Shown here piece by piece: positions 10,025 through 18,406 of a stretch of DNA of 64,000 nucleotides; the first letter of the stretch is position 1, and each line of letters begins with the position of its first letter. The stretch spans positions 84,211 to 148,210 of the forward strand of contig NZ_VOSS01000003.1 in assembly GCF_007997035.1 (NCBI RefSeq), given 5' to 3'. This stretch comes from Ralstonia sp. TCR112 (GTDB lineage: Bacteria > Pseudomonadota > Gammaproteobacteria > Burkholderiales > Burkholderiaceae). The notes below the pieces were generated by a model. That model had not been told where the DNA came from, did no database searches, and saw nothing but the letters and a program-made list of their open reading frames with translations. Both the position numbers and the translations under genes were made by a program.

Positions 10025-11581
10025 TCAGTGCGCGCCGGCTGCGGCTTCGGCGCCTCCGGCTGACTTCGCCGGCTTTGTCAGCCAGATGAAGACGATCAGC
10101 ACGATAAACAGCACGGCCGAAATCCAAAAGATGTCGTTGGCCCCAAGCATGGCGGCCTGCTGCGAAATCACGCGTTCAATCGCGCCGTTGGCTTGCAGGT
10201 TTGGCATGCCCAGCTGCGTGTACTGGTTGATCGAGGACGCATACGCCGGGTTGTAAGGATTCACGTGTTCGACCAGTTGCGCGTGGTGCAGGGCAGAGCG
10301 GTTGTCCCACACCGTGGTCGAGATCGAGGCGCCGATGCCGCCGAACATGATCCGGACGAAGTTCGACAGCCCCGATGCCGCCGGAATCCGCTCGGGCGAC
10401 AGGCCCGACAGGATGATCGACGTGAGCGGGATGAAGAACATCGCCATGGCAGCGCCCTGGATCAGCGTCGGGATCATCAGCGTCCACGTATCGACCTGCA
10501 CGGTAAAGCGCGAGCGCATCCAGAACACCAGCGCGAAGGTAATGAACGCTGTCGTCGCCACCCAGCGTGCGTCCATCTTCGGCAGGTTCTTGCCGATCAC
10601 GGGCGACAGGATGATGGCGAAGATGCCCACCGGCGCCATGATCAGGCCCGCATCGGTAGCGGTGTAGCCAACGATGGTCTGCAGCCACAGTGGCAGGATC
10701 ACGAGGTTGCCGAAGAACAGGCCGTACGCCACCGAGATGGCGACGACGCCCGCGCTGAAGTTGCGCCCCTTGAACAGCGTCAGGTCCACCACGGGGTGAT
10801 CTTCGGTCAGTTCCCACACCAGGAAGAATGCGAAGCCCACGATGGCAATGACCGTCAGCACCACGACCTCGGTCGAGTTGAACCAGTCGAGCTCCTTGCC
10901 GCGGTCGAGCATCAACTGCAGCGAGCCGACCCACACGATCAACAGCGCCAGGCCGATCTTGTCGATCGGTAGCGAGCGCGTCGGCGATTCACGGTCCTTG
11001 TAGATGACCCACGTCGCGTAGGCGGCCAGGATGCCCACCGGGATGTTGATGTAGAAGATCCAGGGCCAGCTCATGTTGTCGGAAATCCAGCCGCCGAAGA
11101 TCGGCCCCATGATCGGCGCGACCAGCGTGGTCATCCCCCATAGTGCCAACGCCATTGAGCTTTTGGCGGGCGGATAGGTCGACAGCAGCAACGATTGCGA
11201 CAGCGGAATCATGGGTCCCGCCACGGCGCCCTGGATGATCCGGGCGGCGATCAGCATGCCCATATTGGGCGCCAGCCCGCACGCCCATGACGACAGGACG
11301 AACAGCATGATGGACGTGACGAACAGGCGCACTTGTCCGAAACGCTGCGTCAACCACCCCGTCAGCGGCACCGAGATGGCGTTGGCCACCGCAAACGAGG
11401 TGATGACCCACGTGCCCTGGTTTGGGGCCACGCCCAGGTCGCCCGAAATTGCCGGGATCGAGACGTTGGCGATGGACGAATCCAGCACGTTCATGAAGGT
11501 GGCCAGCGACAGCGCCACCGTACCGATCGCCAGTTTGGCGCCGGTCAGCGGCGGTAGCGGCTTGGGCGCGGCAGTTGCCAT
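10025..11581 (-). CDS. emrB: EmrB/QacA-family (DHA2) multidrug efflux MFS transporter
   Basis: This is the inner-membrane proton antiporter of a tripartite efflux pump. The 518 residues are hydrophobic with about 14 predicted helices. They carry the DHA2 signature in helix 1 (TFMNVLDSSIANVSIPAISG), the helix 2-3 region with GWLTQRFGQVR, and motif C near GPIFGGWISDN. The start ATG is at 11581, 3 bp after the emrA stop. It is the last gene of marR-outer membrane lipoprotein-emrA-emrB, so it should be expressed with its adaptor and exit duct. The substrate cannot be read from the sequence. Confidence 0.93.
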   Translation of the reverse strand: MATAAPKPLPPLTGAKLAIGTVALSLATFMNVLDSSIANVSIPAISGDLGVAPNQGTWVITSFAVANAISVPLTGWLTQRFGQVRLFVTSIMLFVLSSWACGLAPNMGMLIAARIIQGAVAGPMIPLSQSLLLSTYPPAKSSMALALWGMTTLVAPIMGPIFGGWISDNMSWPWIFYINIPVGILAAYATWVIYKDRESPTRSLPIDKIGLALLIVWVGSLQLMLDRGKELDWFNSTEVVVLTVIAIVGFAFFLVWELTEDHPVVDLTLFKGRNFSAGVVAISVAYGLFFGNLVILPLWLQTIVGYTATDAGLIMAPVGIFAIILSPVIGKNLPKMDARWVATTAFITFALVFWMRSRFTVQVDTWTLMIPTLIQGAAMAMFFIPLTSIILSGLSPERIPAASGLSNFVRIMFGGIGASISTTVWDNRSALHHAQLVEHVNPYNPAYASSINQYTQLGMPNLQANGAIERVISQQAAMLGANDIFWISAVLFIVLIVFIWLTKPAKSAGGAEAAAGAH

Positions 11582-11584
11582 GCG

Positions 11585-12874
11585 TCAGACCTTGGGTGCG
11601 GGTTGTGAATTGCGCGGAGCCGATGCGGCCGGCACGTTGGCAGCCGCTGGTGCCGTGGCACCGCCGCGTCCGGCATTGGCGCTGATGATGCTGGCGATGA
11701 CCTGATCTGCATCCTTGCCGGCCTGGTCGTACACCGTCGTTTGCAGCGGCGACGCCGTCGGCGCGGTAGCCAGACTCTGACCACCTTCGTTATGGATGTC
11801 GACCTTGGCTTCCATCGACAGGCCCACGCGCAGCGGATGGTCCTTCAATTCCTTCGGATCGAGCGACACGCGCACCGGCAAGCGTTGCACGACCTTGATC
11901 CAGTTGCCGGTGGCGTTCTGTGCCGGCAGCAGCGAGAACGCCGAGCCCGTACCCGCCGAGAAACCGACCACCTTGCCGTGGTACGTCACGCTGCTGCCAT
12001 ACACGTCAGCCACCAGTTCAACCGGCTGGCCGACGCGCATGTGGCGCACTTGGACTTCCTTGAAGTTGGCGTCCACCCAGAGCTGGTCCAGCGGCACGAT
12101 TGCCATCAGCGGCGTGCCCGGGGCGACGCGCTGGCCGACCTGGACCGAACGCTTGGCCACATAGCCCGTGACCGATGCCGGCAAACTGGTACGTGCATAG
12201 GCGAGATAAGCCTCGCGGACCTTGGCGGCGGCTTGCAACACGTTCGGGTGACGCTCCAGCGTGGTCTGCTCGGTCAGCACGCGGTTGCCCTGCAGTTGTT
12301 CCTTGGCGGCTTCCAATGCGGACTGCGCAGCCTGCACAGCGGTCTGTGCGTGCGAGATTTCTTCCTGCGACACGGCGCCCGTACCGGCGATCTGCTTGCG
12401 GCGTGCCAGGTCGTCCTTCGCTTTGGCGAGATCGCTCTCACGCATGGCCAGTGTGGCGGTGTACGCGCTGGTGTTCGAGTACAGCGTGCGCACCTGGCGC
12501 ACCGTCTGCGCGAGCGCGGCTTCTGCCTGCTCCAGCGCAACGCGTGCGTCGGCACGGTCCAGTTCGATCACGGGCTGGCCGGAGGTGACAAGCTGCGTGT
12601 CGTCGGCGCGGATGGCCACCACGGTGCCCGCCACTTGCGGGGTTACCTGAACCACGTTGCCTTGCACGTAGGCATCGTCGGTCGACTCGAACCAGCGGCC
12701 GTACAGGCCCCAGTAGAGGCCGTAGCCGACGCCGGCAACCACCAGTGCGGCGGCCAGCGTGGTCAGCATGCGCTTGCGCTTTCCGTTGGCATTGCCGTTA
12801 CCGGTGGGCGTTGCCGCAGGGGCTGCGGGGGCGGGAGCAGCGGACGGAGCGGCTTGGGGCTTGTTGTCACTCAT
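11585..12874 (-). CDS. emrA: EmrA/HlyD-family efflux adaptor (membrane fusion protein)
   Basis: This periplasmic adaptor links the EmrB-type transporter to the outer-membrane channel. An Ala/Pro-rich cytoplasmic tail is followed by a basic GKRKR and one signal-anchor helix (~36-57). Then come the biotinyl-lipoyl half motifs (DDAYVQGNVVQVTPQVAGTV), a long alpha-helical hairpin rich in Ala/Gln/Glu (~110-215), and the second half with GYVAKRSVQVGQRVAPGTPL. At 429 residues it is slightly longer than E. coli EmrA because of the N-terminal and Ala-rich C-terminal ends. It lies 3 bp before emrB and 56 bp after the lipoprotein gene. Confidence 0.93.
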   Translation of the reverse strand: MSDNKPQAAPSAAPAPAAPAATPTGNGNANGKRKRMLTTLAAALVVAGVGYGLYWGLYGRWFESTDDAYVQGNVVQVTPQVAGTVVAIRADDTQLVTSGQPVIELDRADARVALEQAEAALAQTVRQVRTLYSNTSAYTATLAMRESDLAKAKDDLARRKQIAGTGAVSQEEISHAQTAVQAAQSALEAAKEQLQGNRVLTEQTTLERHPNVLQAAAKVREAYLAYARTSLPASVTGYVAKRSVQVGQRVAPGTPLMAIVPLDQLWVDANFKEVQVRHMRVGQPVELVADVYGSSVTYHGKVVGFSAGTGSAFSLLPAQNATGNWIKVVQRLPVRVSLDPKELKDHPLRVGLSMEAKVDIHNEGGQSLATAPTASPLQTTVYDQAGKDADQVIASIISANAGRGGATAPAAANVPAASAPRNSQPAPKV

Positions 12875-12930
12875 GATGTTGGCTCGAAAGAATGCGTTGG
12901 AACGGTCGGTTCAGTTCAATTCAGTACAGG

Positions 12931-14460
12931 TCAGCCATGCGATGCGGCAGTCTCGGGCTTGGCGCCCGGCAGGTCTTCTGCCGTGTAGCCGCCGCCGAGG
13001 GCCTTGATGAGGGCCATCTGCGCGTCAAGTCGGCGTGCCTGCAGATCGGTCGCGAGCTTGCGTTGCTGCAGCACGGTGGTCTCCGCATTCAGCACGACCA
13101 GCTGGGTGCCGAGACCGGCGCTGTAGCGCGTGCGGGCAAGGCTGTAGGCGCGCTCGGCTTCGCTCAAGGCGTTGCGCTGGATCGTGATCTGCGAATCGAT
13201 GCTGTGCAGCGTGGTGATCTGGTCAGCGGTGTCGTGCAGCGCCTCGGTCAGCGTCTGGTTGTAGCTCGCGACAGCAGCGTCATAGTTCGCGTACTTGCCG
13301 CGCAGATTGGCGCGCAGCTTGCCGCCCTGGAAGATCGGCAACTTGAGCGCCGGGCCGATACCGAGCTGACGCGATGCGCCCAGCAGCAGGTTTTCCGGAG
13401 CAATCGAAGCGAGCCCGAGGAATGCCGTCAGGCTGATGTCCGGCAGGAACTGCGCCTTGGCCACGTCGATATCCTTCGACGCGGCTTCCACGCGCCAGCG
13501 CGCGGCCACGAGATCTGGCCGCCGGCCGATCAGGTCGATGGTCAGATTGTTCGGCAGCTTGGGCGTGGCTTGTGCGAGCAGCGTGGGGCGCGCAATCGCC
13601 AGGCCGCGGTCCGGGCCTTTGCCCAGCAGTGCGGCCAGCTGGTTGCGGGCGAGCGTAATTTGCTCGTCCACCTGCTCGAGTTCCGTTTGCGCCGCGGCGA
13701 CGTTGGCGCGCGCCTGCGTCGTTTCGACTTGCGTATCGAGGCCGGCACGCAAGCGTTGGCCTGCCAGGTTCGTCAAGTCCTTGCGTTGCGCGATCGCACG
13801 TTCAGCCACGTCGCGCTGCGCGTAGAGCGCGGCCAGCTTGGCGTAGGTGCGTGCCACCGTGGTCGACAGAATCAGTCGCGAAGCCTGGCTCTCCGCTTCC
13901 ATTGCTTTGTCGTCAGACAGCGCAGCTTCCAGCGCGGAGCGATTCTTGCCCCAGAAATCCAGGTCGTAGCTCACGCCGAGCTGGATCTTCGATTCTGTAA
14001 ACCAGCGGCCAGCGAGCGGCGTGCCTTCAAACATGTCGTATTCCGACAGGCGCTGACGCGTCATGTCGGCATCGAGCCCGACGCTCGGATACAGATTGCC
14101 GCGCACCACATCGGCCATCGCACGCGAAGCGCGAACGCGGGCAAAGGCGACCTGCAGGTTCGGGTTGTCCTTGATCGCCTCGTCCACCAGCGCGCGCAGT
14201 TGCGGATCGTTGAACTGGTCGACCCAATTCTGCGAAGGCCACTGACCACCTTGTGAAGGCAACGATTGCGCGCTCGCGAGCTGCCCGGGCGCGGTCAGCG
14301 TCTGCGTGCTGTGCGAATTGCCGAGGTTCGCGCAGCCGGCCAGCACAGCCAGCGTCACGGCGGAAAGCGCCACGCCCAGGCGCGCCGGCCATTGCGCGCG
14401 CGTGCTGCCGGCGCGGCTTTGGGGCGAAAGTGCCTGAGGGGCGGAGTTCAAGGCGTTCAT
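12931..14460 (-). CDS. NodT/OprM-family outer-membrane efflux lipoprotein
   Basis: This is the TolC-like exit duct of the efflux system. The 509 residues begin with a signal peptide and lipobox LAGC, with Cys43 as the predicted lipidated residue. Two OEP repeats follow, as in RND-type outer-membrane factors (VVRGNLYPSVGLDADMTRQR and the later LLGASRQLGIGPALKLPIF, with GRRPDLVAARWRVEAASKDI between). Being encoded with the EmrAB pair makes it the cognate channel. It starts 69 bp after the marR stop. Confidence 0.92.
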   Translation of the reverse strand: MNALNSAPQALSPQSRAGSTRAQWPARLGVALSAVTLAVLAGCANLGNSHSTQTLTAPGQLASAQSLPSQGGQWPSQNWVDQFNDPQLRALVDEAIKDNPNLQVAFARVRASRAMADVVRGNLYPSVGLDADMTRQRLSEYDMFEGTPLAGRWFTESKIQLGVSYDLDFWGKNRSALEAALSDDKAMEAESQASRLILSTTVARTYAKLAALYAQRDVAERAIAQRKDLTNLAGQRLRAGLDTQVETTQARANVAAAQTELEQVDEQITLARNQLAALLGKGPDRGLAIARPTLLAQATPKLPNNLTIDLIGRRPDLVAARWRVEAASKDIDVAKAQFLPDISLTAFLGLASIAPENLLLGASRQLGIGPALKLPIFQGGKLRANLRGKYANYDAAVASYNQTLTEALHDTADQITTLHSIDSQITIQRNALSEAERAYSLARTRYSAGLGTQLVVLNAETTVLQQRKLATDLQARRLDAQMALIKALGGGYTAEDLPGAKPETAASHG

Positions 14461-14529
14461 GTTGTTTGATGTATCAAGCGATCGAGGAGGGCGTTCGGGG
14501 CGGCTGGTGCAATGTCGGATAGAGCGACG

Positions 14530-15048
14530 TCAGTGATCTGCGGGGCGCGCGCGATGGCCTTCCGTGGCGGCGCCGTTGCTGAGAATGCGCTTGAGAAGCT
14601 CGCGCAGCGTATCGACGTCAGCCGGTGTAAAGCCGGCAAAAAAGCGGTTCAGCACGTGCGTGTAGATGGCCGGCATCCGGTCGGCCAAGTCACGGCCGGC
14701 TTCGGTCACCTCCAAGTGCACGACGCGGCGGTCGGACTCGCTGCGCACGCGCTCGATCAGGCCGCGCTTTTCCATGCGGCTCAGCATGCGCGTGAGCGAG
14801 CCGATGTCGGTGTTCAGTTCGCGGCCGAGGTCAGTGGCGGTCTGGCAGCGGCCGTTGGCGAGCAGCACCAGGCAACTGGCCTGGGAGTGCGTCACGTCCA
14901 TCGCAGCGACTTCCTGCTCGATCGCCATGGACAGCGCTGTCTTTGCGCGCCCGACGAGATAGCCAACGCTTTCACACATGCGGTAGTCCTCCACCCGGAA
15001 GAGCGTTCCGGCAGCAACTTCGGTGGTGGGTCTTGTTTGTTCGGACAT
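14530..15048 (-). CDS. MarR-family transcriptional regulator, probable repressor of the efflux operon
   Basis: The protein has a MarR winged helix: recognition region TATDLGRELNTDIGSLTRML followed by the wing (EKRGLIERVRSESDRRVVHLEV). I use ATG 15048 (MSEQTRPT), giving 172 residues. An in-frame TTG at 15063 would leave almost no leader downstream of the promoter at 15078-15106. It is first in a co-directional operon with the efflux genes, the arrangement of E. coli emrR-emrA-emrB. A perfect palindrome overlaps its own -10, so autorepression relieved by a pump substrate is the natural reading. That is inference from layout. Confidence 0.9.
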   Translation of the reverse strand: MSEQTRPTTEVAAGTLFRVEDYRMCESVGYLVGRAKTALSMAIEQEVAAMDVTHSQASCLVLLANGRCQTATDLGRELNTDIGSLTRMLSRMEKRGLIERVRSESDRRVVHLEVTEAGRDLADRMPAIYTHVLNRFFAGFTPADVDTLRELLKRILSNGAATEGHRARPADH

Positions 15049-15066
15049 CTTATGTTTGCACAATCA

Positions 15067-15106
15067 TTGTCCGGACAAATATACGAATCGACGCACCAAA
15101 CGGCAA
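15067..15106 (-). promoter_or_regulatory. Promoter and MarR-type operator of the efflux operon
   Basis: On the minus strand TTGCCG (15106-15101) and TATATT (15083-15078) are 17 bp apart. A perfect 12-bp palindrome TTGTCCGGACAA (15067-15078) abuts and overlaps the downstream end of the -10, so a bound dimer would block polymerase. This is where an autoregulating MarR protein would be expected to bind. Confidence 0.65.
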
Positions 15107-15217
15107 GGTGCCGAACATGTGATTTCAGTTTTAGAAATAATTAGTGATCTTTGATCCACTCATGCAACGTCCCTTCATCGATTCGTCAAGGAGTGTCATC
15201 TCTTGCGCATCGCAGCA

Positions 15218-15226
15218 TGCTAGAAT
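15218..15226 (+). promoter_or_regulatory. Extended -10 promoter for typA
   Basis: TGC followed by TAGAAT (15221-15226) fits an extended -10 element. No good -35 is visible at 17 bp. Transcription would start near 15233, giving a leader of about 65 nt before typA. Confidence 0.45.
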
Positions 15227-15298
15227 GTCAGGTTATTCCGCGAGCTGAATTTGGGTGCTGTCCCGGGCTCGTGTCACGTCTTTTCGAGTTCACATCCC

Positions 15299-17119
15299 AT
15301 GCGCGCGCTTCGCAACATCGCAATCATTGCCCACGTCGACCACGGCAAAACCACACTGGTCGACCAGCTCCTTCGCCAAGCCGGCACGTTCCGCGAGAAC
15401 GAGCAGATCGCCGAGCGCGTGATGGATTCGAACGACATCGAAAAAGAACGCGGCATCACGATCCTGGCCAAGAACTGCGCGGTCGAATACAACGGCACGC
15501 ACATCAACATCGTCGACACGCCGGGGCACGCCGACTTCGGCGGCGAAGTGGAGCGTGTGCTGTCGATGGTCGACGGCGTGCTGCTGCTGGTGGATGCCCA
15601 AGAAGGCCCGATGCCGCAGACGCGCTTTGTGACGCGCAAGGCGTTGGCCCTGGGTCTGAAGCCGATCGTCGTGGTCAACAAGGTGGATCGCCCGGGCGCA
15701 CGTCCGGACTGGGTGATCAACGAGACCTTCGAACTGTTCGACAAGCTGGGCGCCACTGACGAGCAGCTCGACTTCCCCATCGTGTACGCCTCGGGCCTGA
15801 ACGGCTACGCCGGCTTGACCGACGATGTGCGCAGCGGCGACATGAAGCCGCTGTTCGAGACCATTCTGGAGAAGGTGCCGCAGCGTGACGACGACCCGAA
15901 CGGCCCGCTCCAGCTGCAGATCATCTCGCTCGACTATTCGAGCTACGTCGGCAAGATCGGCGTGGGCCGTATCACGCGTGGCCGCGTGCGTCCGCTGCAG
16001 GACGTGGTGGTCAAGTTCGGTCCGGAAGGCGCGCCGATCAAGGGCCGCATCAACCAGGTGCTGAAGTTCCGCGGCCTGGAGCGCGAGCTGGTGCAAGAAG
16101 CGGAAGCCGGCGACATCGTGCTGATCAACGGTATTGAAGAGCTGGGCATCGGCTGCACGGTGTGTGCGCCGGACGCCCAGGACGCGCTGCCGATGCTGAA
16201 GGTGGACGAGCCGACGCTGACGATGAACTTCTGCGTCAACACCTCGCCGCTGGCGGGCCGCGAAGGCAAATTCGTGACGAGCCGCCAGCTGCGCGACCGT
16301 CTGGACCGTGAGCTGAAGTCGAACGTGGCACTGCGCGTGAAGGACACCGGCGACGACACGGTTTTCGAAGTGTCGGGCCGTGGCGAACTGCACTTGACGA
16401 TTCTGGTGGAAAACATGCGCCGTGAAGGCTACGAGCTGGCCGTGTCGCGCCCGCGCGTGGTGTTCAAGGAAATCGACGGCGTGAAATGCGAGCCGTTCGA
16501 ACGCCTGACCGTGGACGTGGAAGACAGCCACCAGGGCGGCGTGATGGAAGAGCTGGGCCGCCGCAAGGGCGAACTGCTCGACATGGCGTCGGACGGCAAG
16601 GGCCGTACGCGTCTGGAATACCGCATTCCCGCCCGTGGCCTGATCGGCTTCCAGGGTGAATTCCTGACGCTGACGCGTGGCACGGGCCTGATCAGCCACA
16701 TCTTCGACGACTACTCGCCGGTCAAGGAAGGCGACCTGGGCGAGCGTCACAACGGCGTGCTGATCTCGCAGGACGACGGCGCTGCCGTGGCCTACGCGCT
16801 GTGGAAGCTGCAGGATCGCGGTCGCATGTTCGTGTCGCCGGGCGACGCGCTGTACGAAGGCATGATCATCGGCATCCACAGCCGCGACAATGATCTGGTC
16901 GTCAACCCGATCAAGGGCAAGCAGCTGACCAACGTGCGCGCGTCGGGTACCGACGAAGCCGTGCGCCTGGTGCCGCCCATCCAGATGTCGCTGGAATACG
17001 CGGTGGAGTTCATCGCCGACGATGAGCTGGTGGAAGTCACGCCGAAGAGCATCCGCCTCCGCAAGCGCCACCTGAAGGAACACGAGCGCAAGCGCGCATC
17101 GCGTGAAGAAGCGGTCTGA
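15299..17119 (+). CDS. typA: Ribosome-associated GTPase TypA/BipA
   Basis: TypA/BipA is an EF-G-like GTPase that binds the ribosome and is linked to 50S assembly at low temperature and to stress adaptation. The G motifs are clear: [15 protein letters not shown] (G1), RGIT (G2), [10 protein letters not shown] (G3) and NKVDRP (G4). Domains II, III and V and the BipA C-terminal domain follow ([20 protein letters not shown]). The start ATG 15299 gives 606 residues, the family norm. Upstream codons to 15251 are an unconserved extension. The gene appears monocistronic, with its own promoter and terminator. Confidence 0.97.
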   Translation: MRALRNIAIIAHVDHGKTTLVDQLLRQAGTFRENEQIAERVMDSNDIEKERGITILAKNCAVEYNGTHINIVDTPGHADFGGEVERVLSMVDGVLLLVDAQEGPMPQTRFVTRKALALGLKPIVVVNKVDRPGARPDWVINETFELFDKLGATDEQLDFPIVYASGLNGYAGLTDDVRSGDMKPLFETILEKVPQRDDDPNGPLQLQIISLDYSSYVGKIGVGRITRGRVRPLQDVVVKFGPEGAPIKGRINQVLKFRGLERELVQEAEAGDIVLINGIEELGIGCTVCAPDAQDALPMLKVDEPTLTMNFCVNTSPLAGREGKFVTSRQLRDRLDRELKSNVALRVKDTGDDTVFEVSGRGELHLTILVENMRREGYELAVSRPRVVFKEIDGVKCEPFERLTVDVEDSHQGGVMEELGRRKGELLDMASDGKGRTRLEYRIPARGLIGFQGEFLTLTRGTGLISHIFDDYSPVKEGDLGERHNGVLISQDDGAAVAYALWKLQDRGRMFVSPGDALYEGMIIGIHSRDNDLVVNPIKGKQLTNVRASGTDEAVRLVPPIQMSLEYAVEFIADDELVEVTPKSIRLRKRHLKEHERKRASREEAV

Positions 17120-17142
17120 TCGCCAGTCGATCTGCCAAGAAG

Positions 17143-17172
17143 AACGCCCCGAGGTTTCGGGGCGTTTTTTTT
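17143..17172. terminator. Intrinsic terminator between typA and metC
   Basis: AACGCCCCGA (17143-17152) pairs with TCGGGGCGTT (17157-17166) over a GGTT loop, with a T-run to 17172. It ends typA. The left flank has only a short A-run, so termination of the opposing metC transcript is weaker but possible. Confidence 0.88.
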
Positions 17173-17192
17173 GCTCGGCGATGACGCTCGCG

Positions 17193-18380
17193 TTATGCCT
17201 GAACGCGGGCGAAGGCTTGCGCCAGATCGTCGATCAGGTCTTGCGGGTCTTCCAGTCCGATGTGCAGGCGCACGATCGGGCCGGCGGCGGACCAAGCCGT
17301 GCAGGTGCGCGTGCCCGCCACGTTGCTGACAGTCGCCAGGCTCTCGAACCCACCCCAAGAGGCGCCGATGCCGAACAGCGTCAGCGCGTCGACAAAGCGC
17401 GCGGCGGCTTGCGGATCGGCTCGAGCGAATTCGAATGAGACCAGTCCGTTGGTGCCGGTGCAATCGCGTTGCCAGAGGGCGTGTCCGGGGTCCTCGGGAA
17501 GGGCGGGGCAGAAGACCCGCGCGACTTCCGGCCGTGCCACCAGCCAGCGTGCAATCTCCAGCGCGTGGCGTTCGTGCATGGCAAGGCGCGCCGCCAGCGT
17601 GCGGGTGCCGCGCAGCACGAGGTAGGCATCGTCAGGGCTGACCGCCACGCCCTGCGCGTCGCACATCGTGGCGAGGGTTTGCCAGCACGCTTGCGTGGTG
17701 GTGACTGTGCCCATCATCACATCGGAGTGTCCGCTGAGGTATTTGGTCGCCGCCATGATGGAAACGTCTGCGCCGAGCGTGAGCGGACGGTATTGGAGGC
17801 CCGAGCCCCACGTGTTGTCGGCGACGACGAGTGCTCCATGGCGATGCGCGATCTCAGCCAGCGCAGGCAGGTCGCACATCTCGTAGACGAGCGAGCCGGG
17901 GCATTCCACGTAGACGAGCCTGGTCGTCGGCCTGAGTTGCAGTGCGACATCGGTGCCGTCGGCGCGGAAGTACGTCACCTCCACGCCCCAGGGGCGCAGG
18001 AACGTATCGACGAAATGGCGCAGCGGCTGGTAGACGCAATCGGCAATCAATACATGATCGCCAGGGCGCGCGAACGCGAGGAACACCATGGAGATGGCAG
18101 CCAGCCCGGTCGGGAAAAGTCGCGTGCGATACCCGCCTTCGAGTTGCGCGACGACGTCTTCCAGCGCGAAGCCCGTCGGGTTGCCGCGCGCGCCGTAGGT
18201 GAACATGCGTACTGTGCTGCGGCGGCGGCGCGCGTCGTTCATGTCGTCCATCGAATCGAACAGCACGGTGGAGGCGCGCACGACGGGCGGGTTGACGGCC
18301 CGGCCGCCTTCAAACGCCGGCGAGGTGCCGCCTTTGACCAGGCGGGTGGCCAGTCGTGGCTCCGTTTTCTGCGATGACAT
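17193..18380 (-). CDS. metC: Cystathionine beta-lyase (MetC type)
   Basis: This is a PLP enzyme of the Cys/Met metabolism family. MetC cleaves cystathionine to homocysteine, pyruvate and ammonia, and such enzymes often also desulfurate cysteine or cystine. Family motifs are FTYGARGNPTG, LFPTGLAAISMVFLAF and VVADNTWGSGLQYRPL. The PLP lysine is K213 in ATKYLSGHSD. I use ATG 18380 (395 residues, AGGA about 10 nt upstream). An in-frame ATG at 18410 overlaps the rhodanese stop in an ATGA and is a real alternative. It is the distal gene of a block with an ABC importer, cysteine dioxygenase and rhodanese, suggesting catabolic use rather than methionine synthesis; that is inference. Confidence 0.88.
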   Translation of the reverse strand: MSSQKTEPRLATRLVKGGTSPAFEGGRAVNPPVVRASTVLFDSMDDMNDARRRRSTVRMFTYGARGNPTGFALEDVVAQLEGGYRTRLFPTGLAAISMVFLAFARPGDHVLIADCVYQPLRHFVDTFLRPWGVEVTYFRADGTDVALQLRPTTRLVYVECPGSLVYEMCDLPALAEIAHRHGALVVADNTWGSGLQYRPLTLGADVSIMAATKYLSGHSDVMMGTVTTTQACWQTLATMCDAQGVAVSPDDAYLVLRGTRTLAARLAMHERHALEIARWLVARPEVARVFCPALPEDPGHALWQRDCTGTNGLVSFEFARADPQAAARFVDALTLFGIGASWGGFESLATVSNVAGTRTCTAWSAAGPIVRLHIGLEDPQDLIDDLAQAFARVQA

Positions 18381-18406
18381 GGTGTGTAGATCCTGTCGGT
18401 TGCGTG

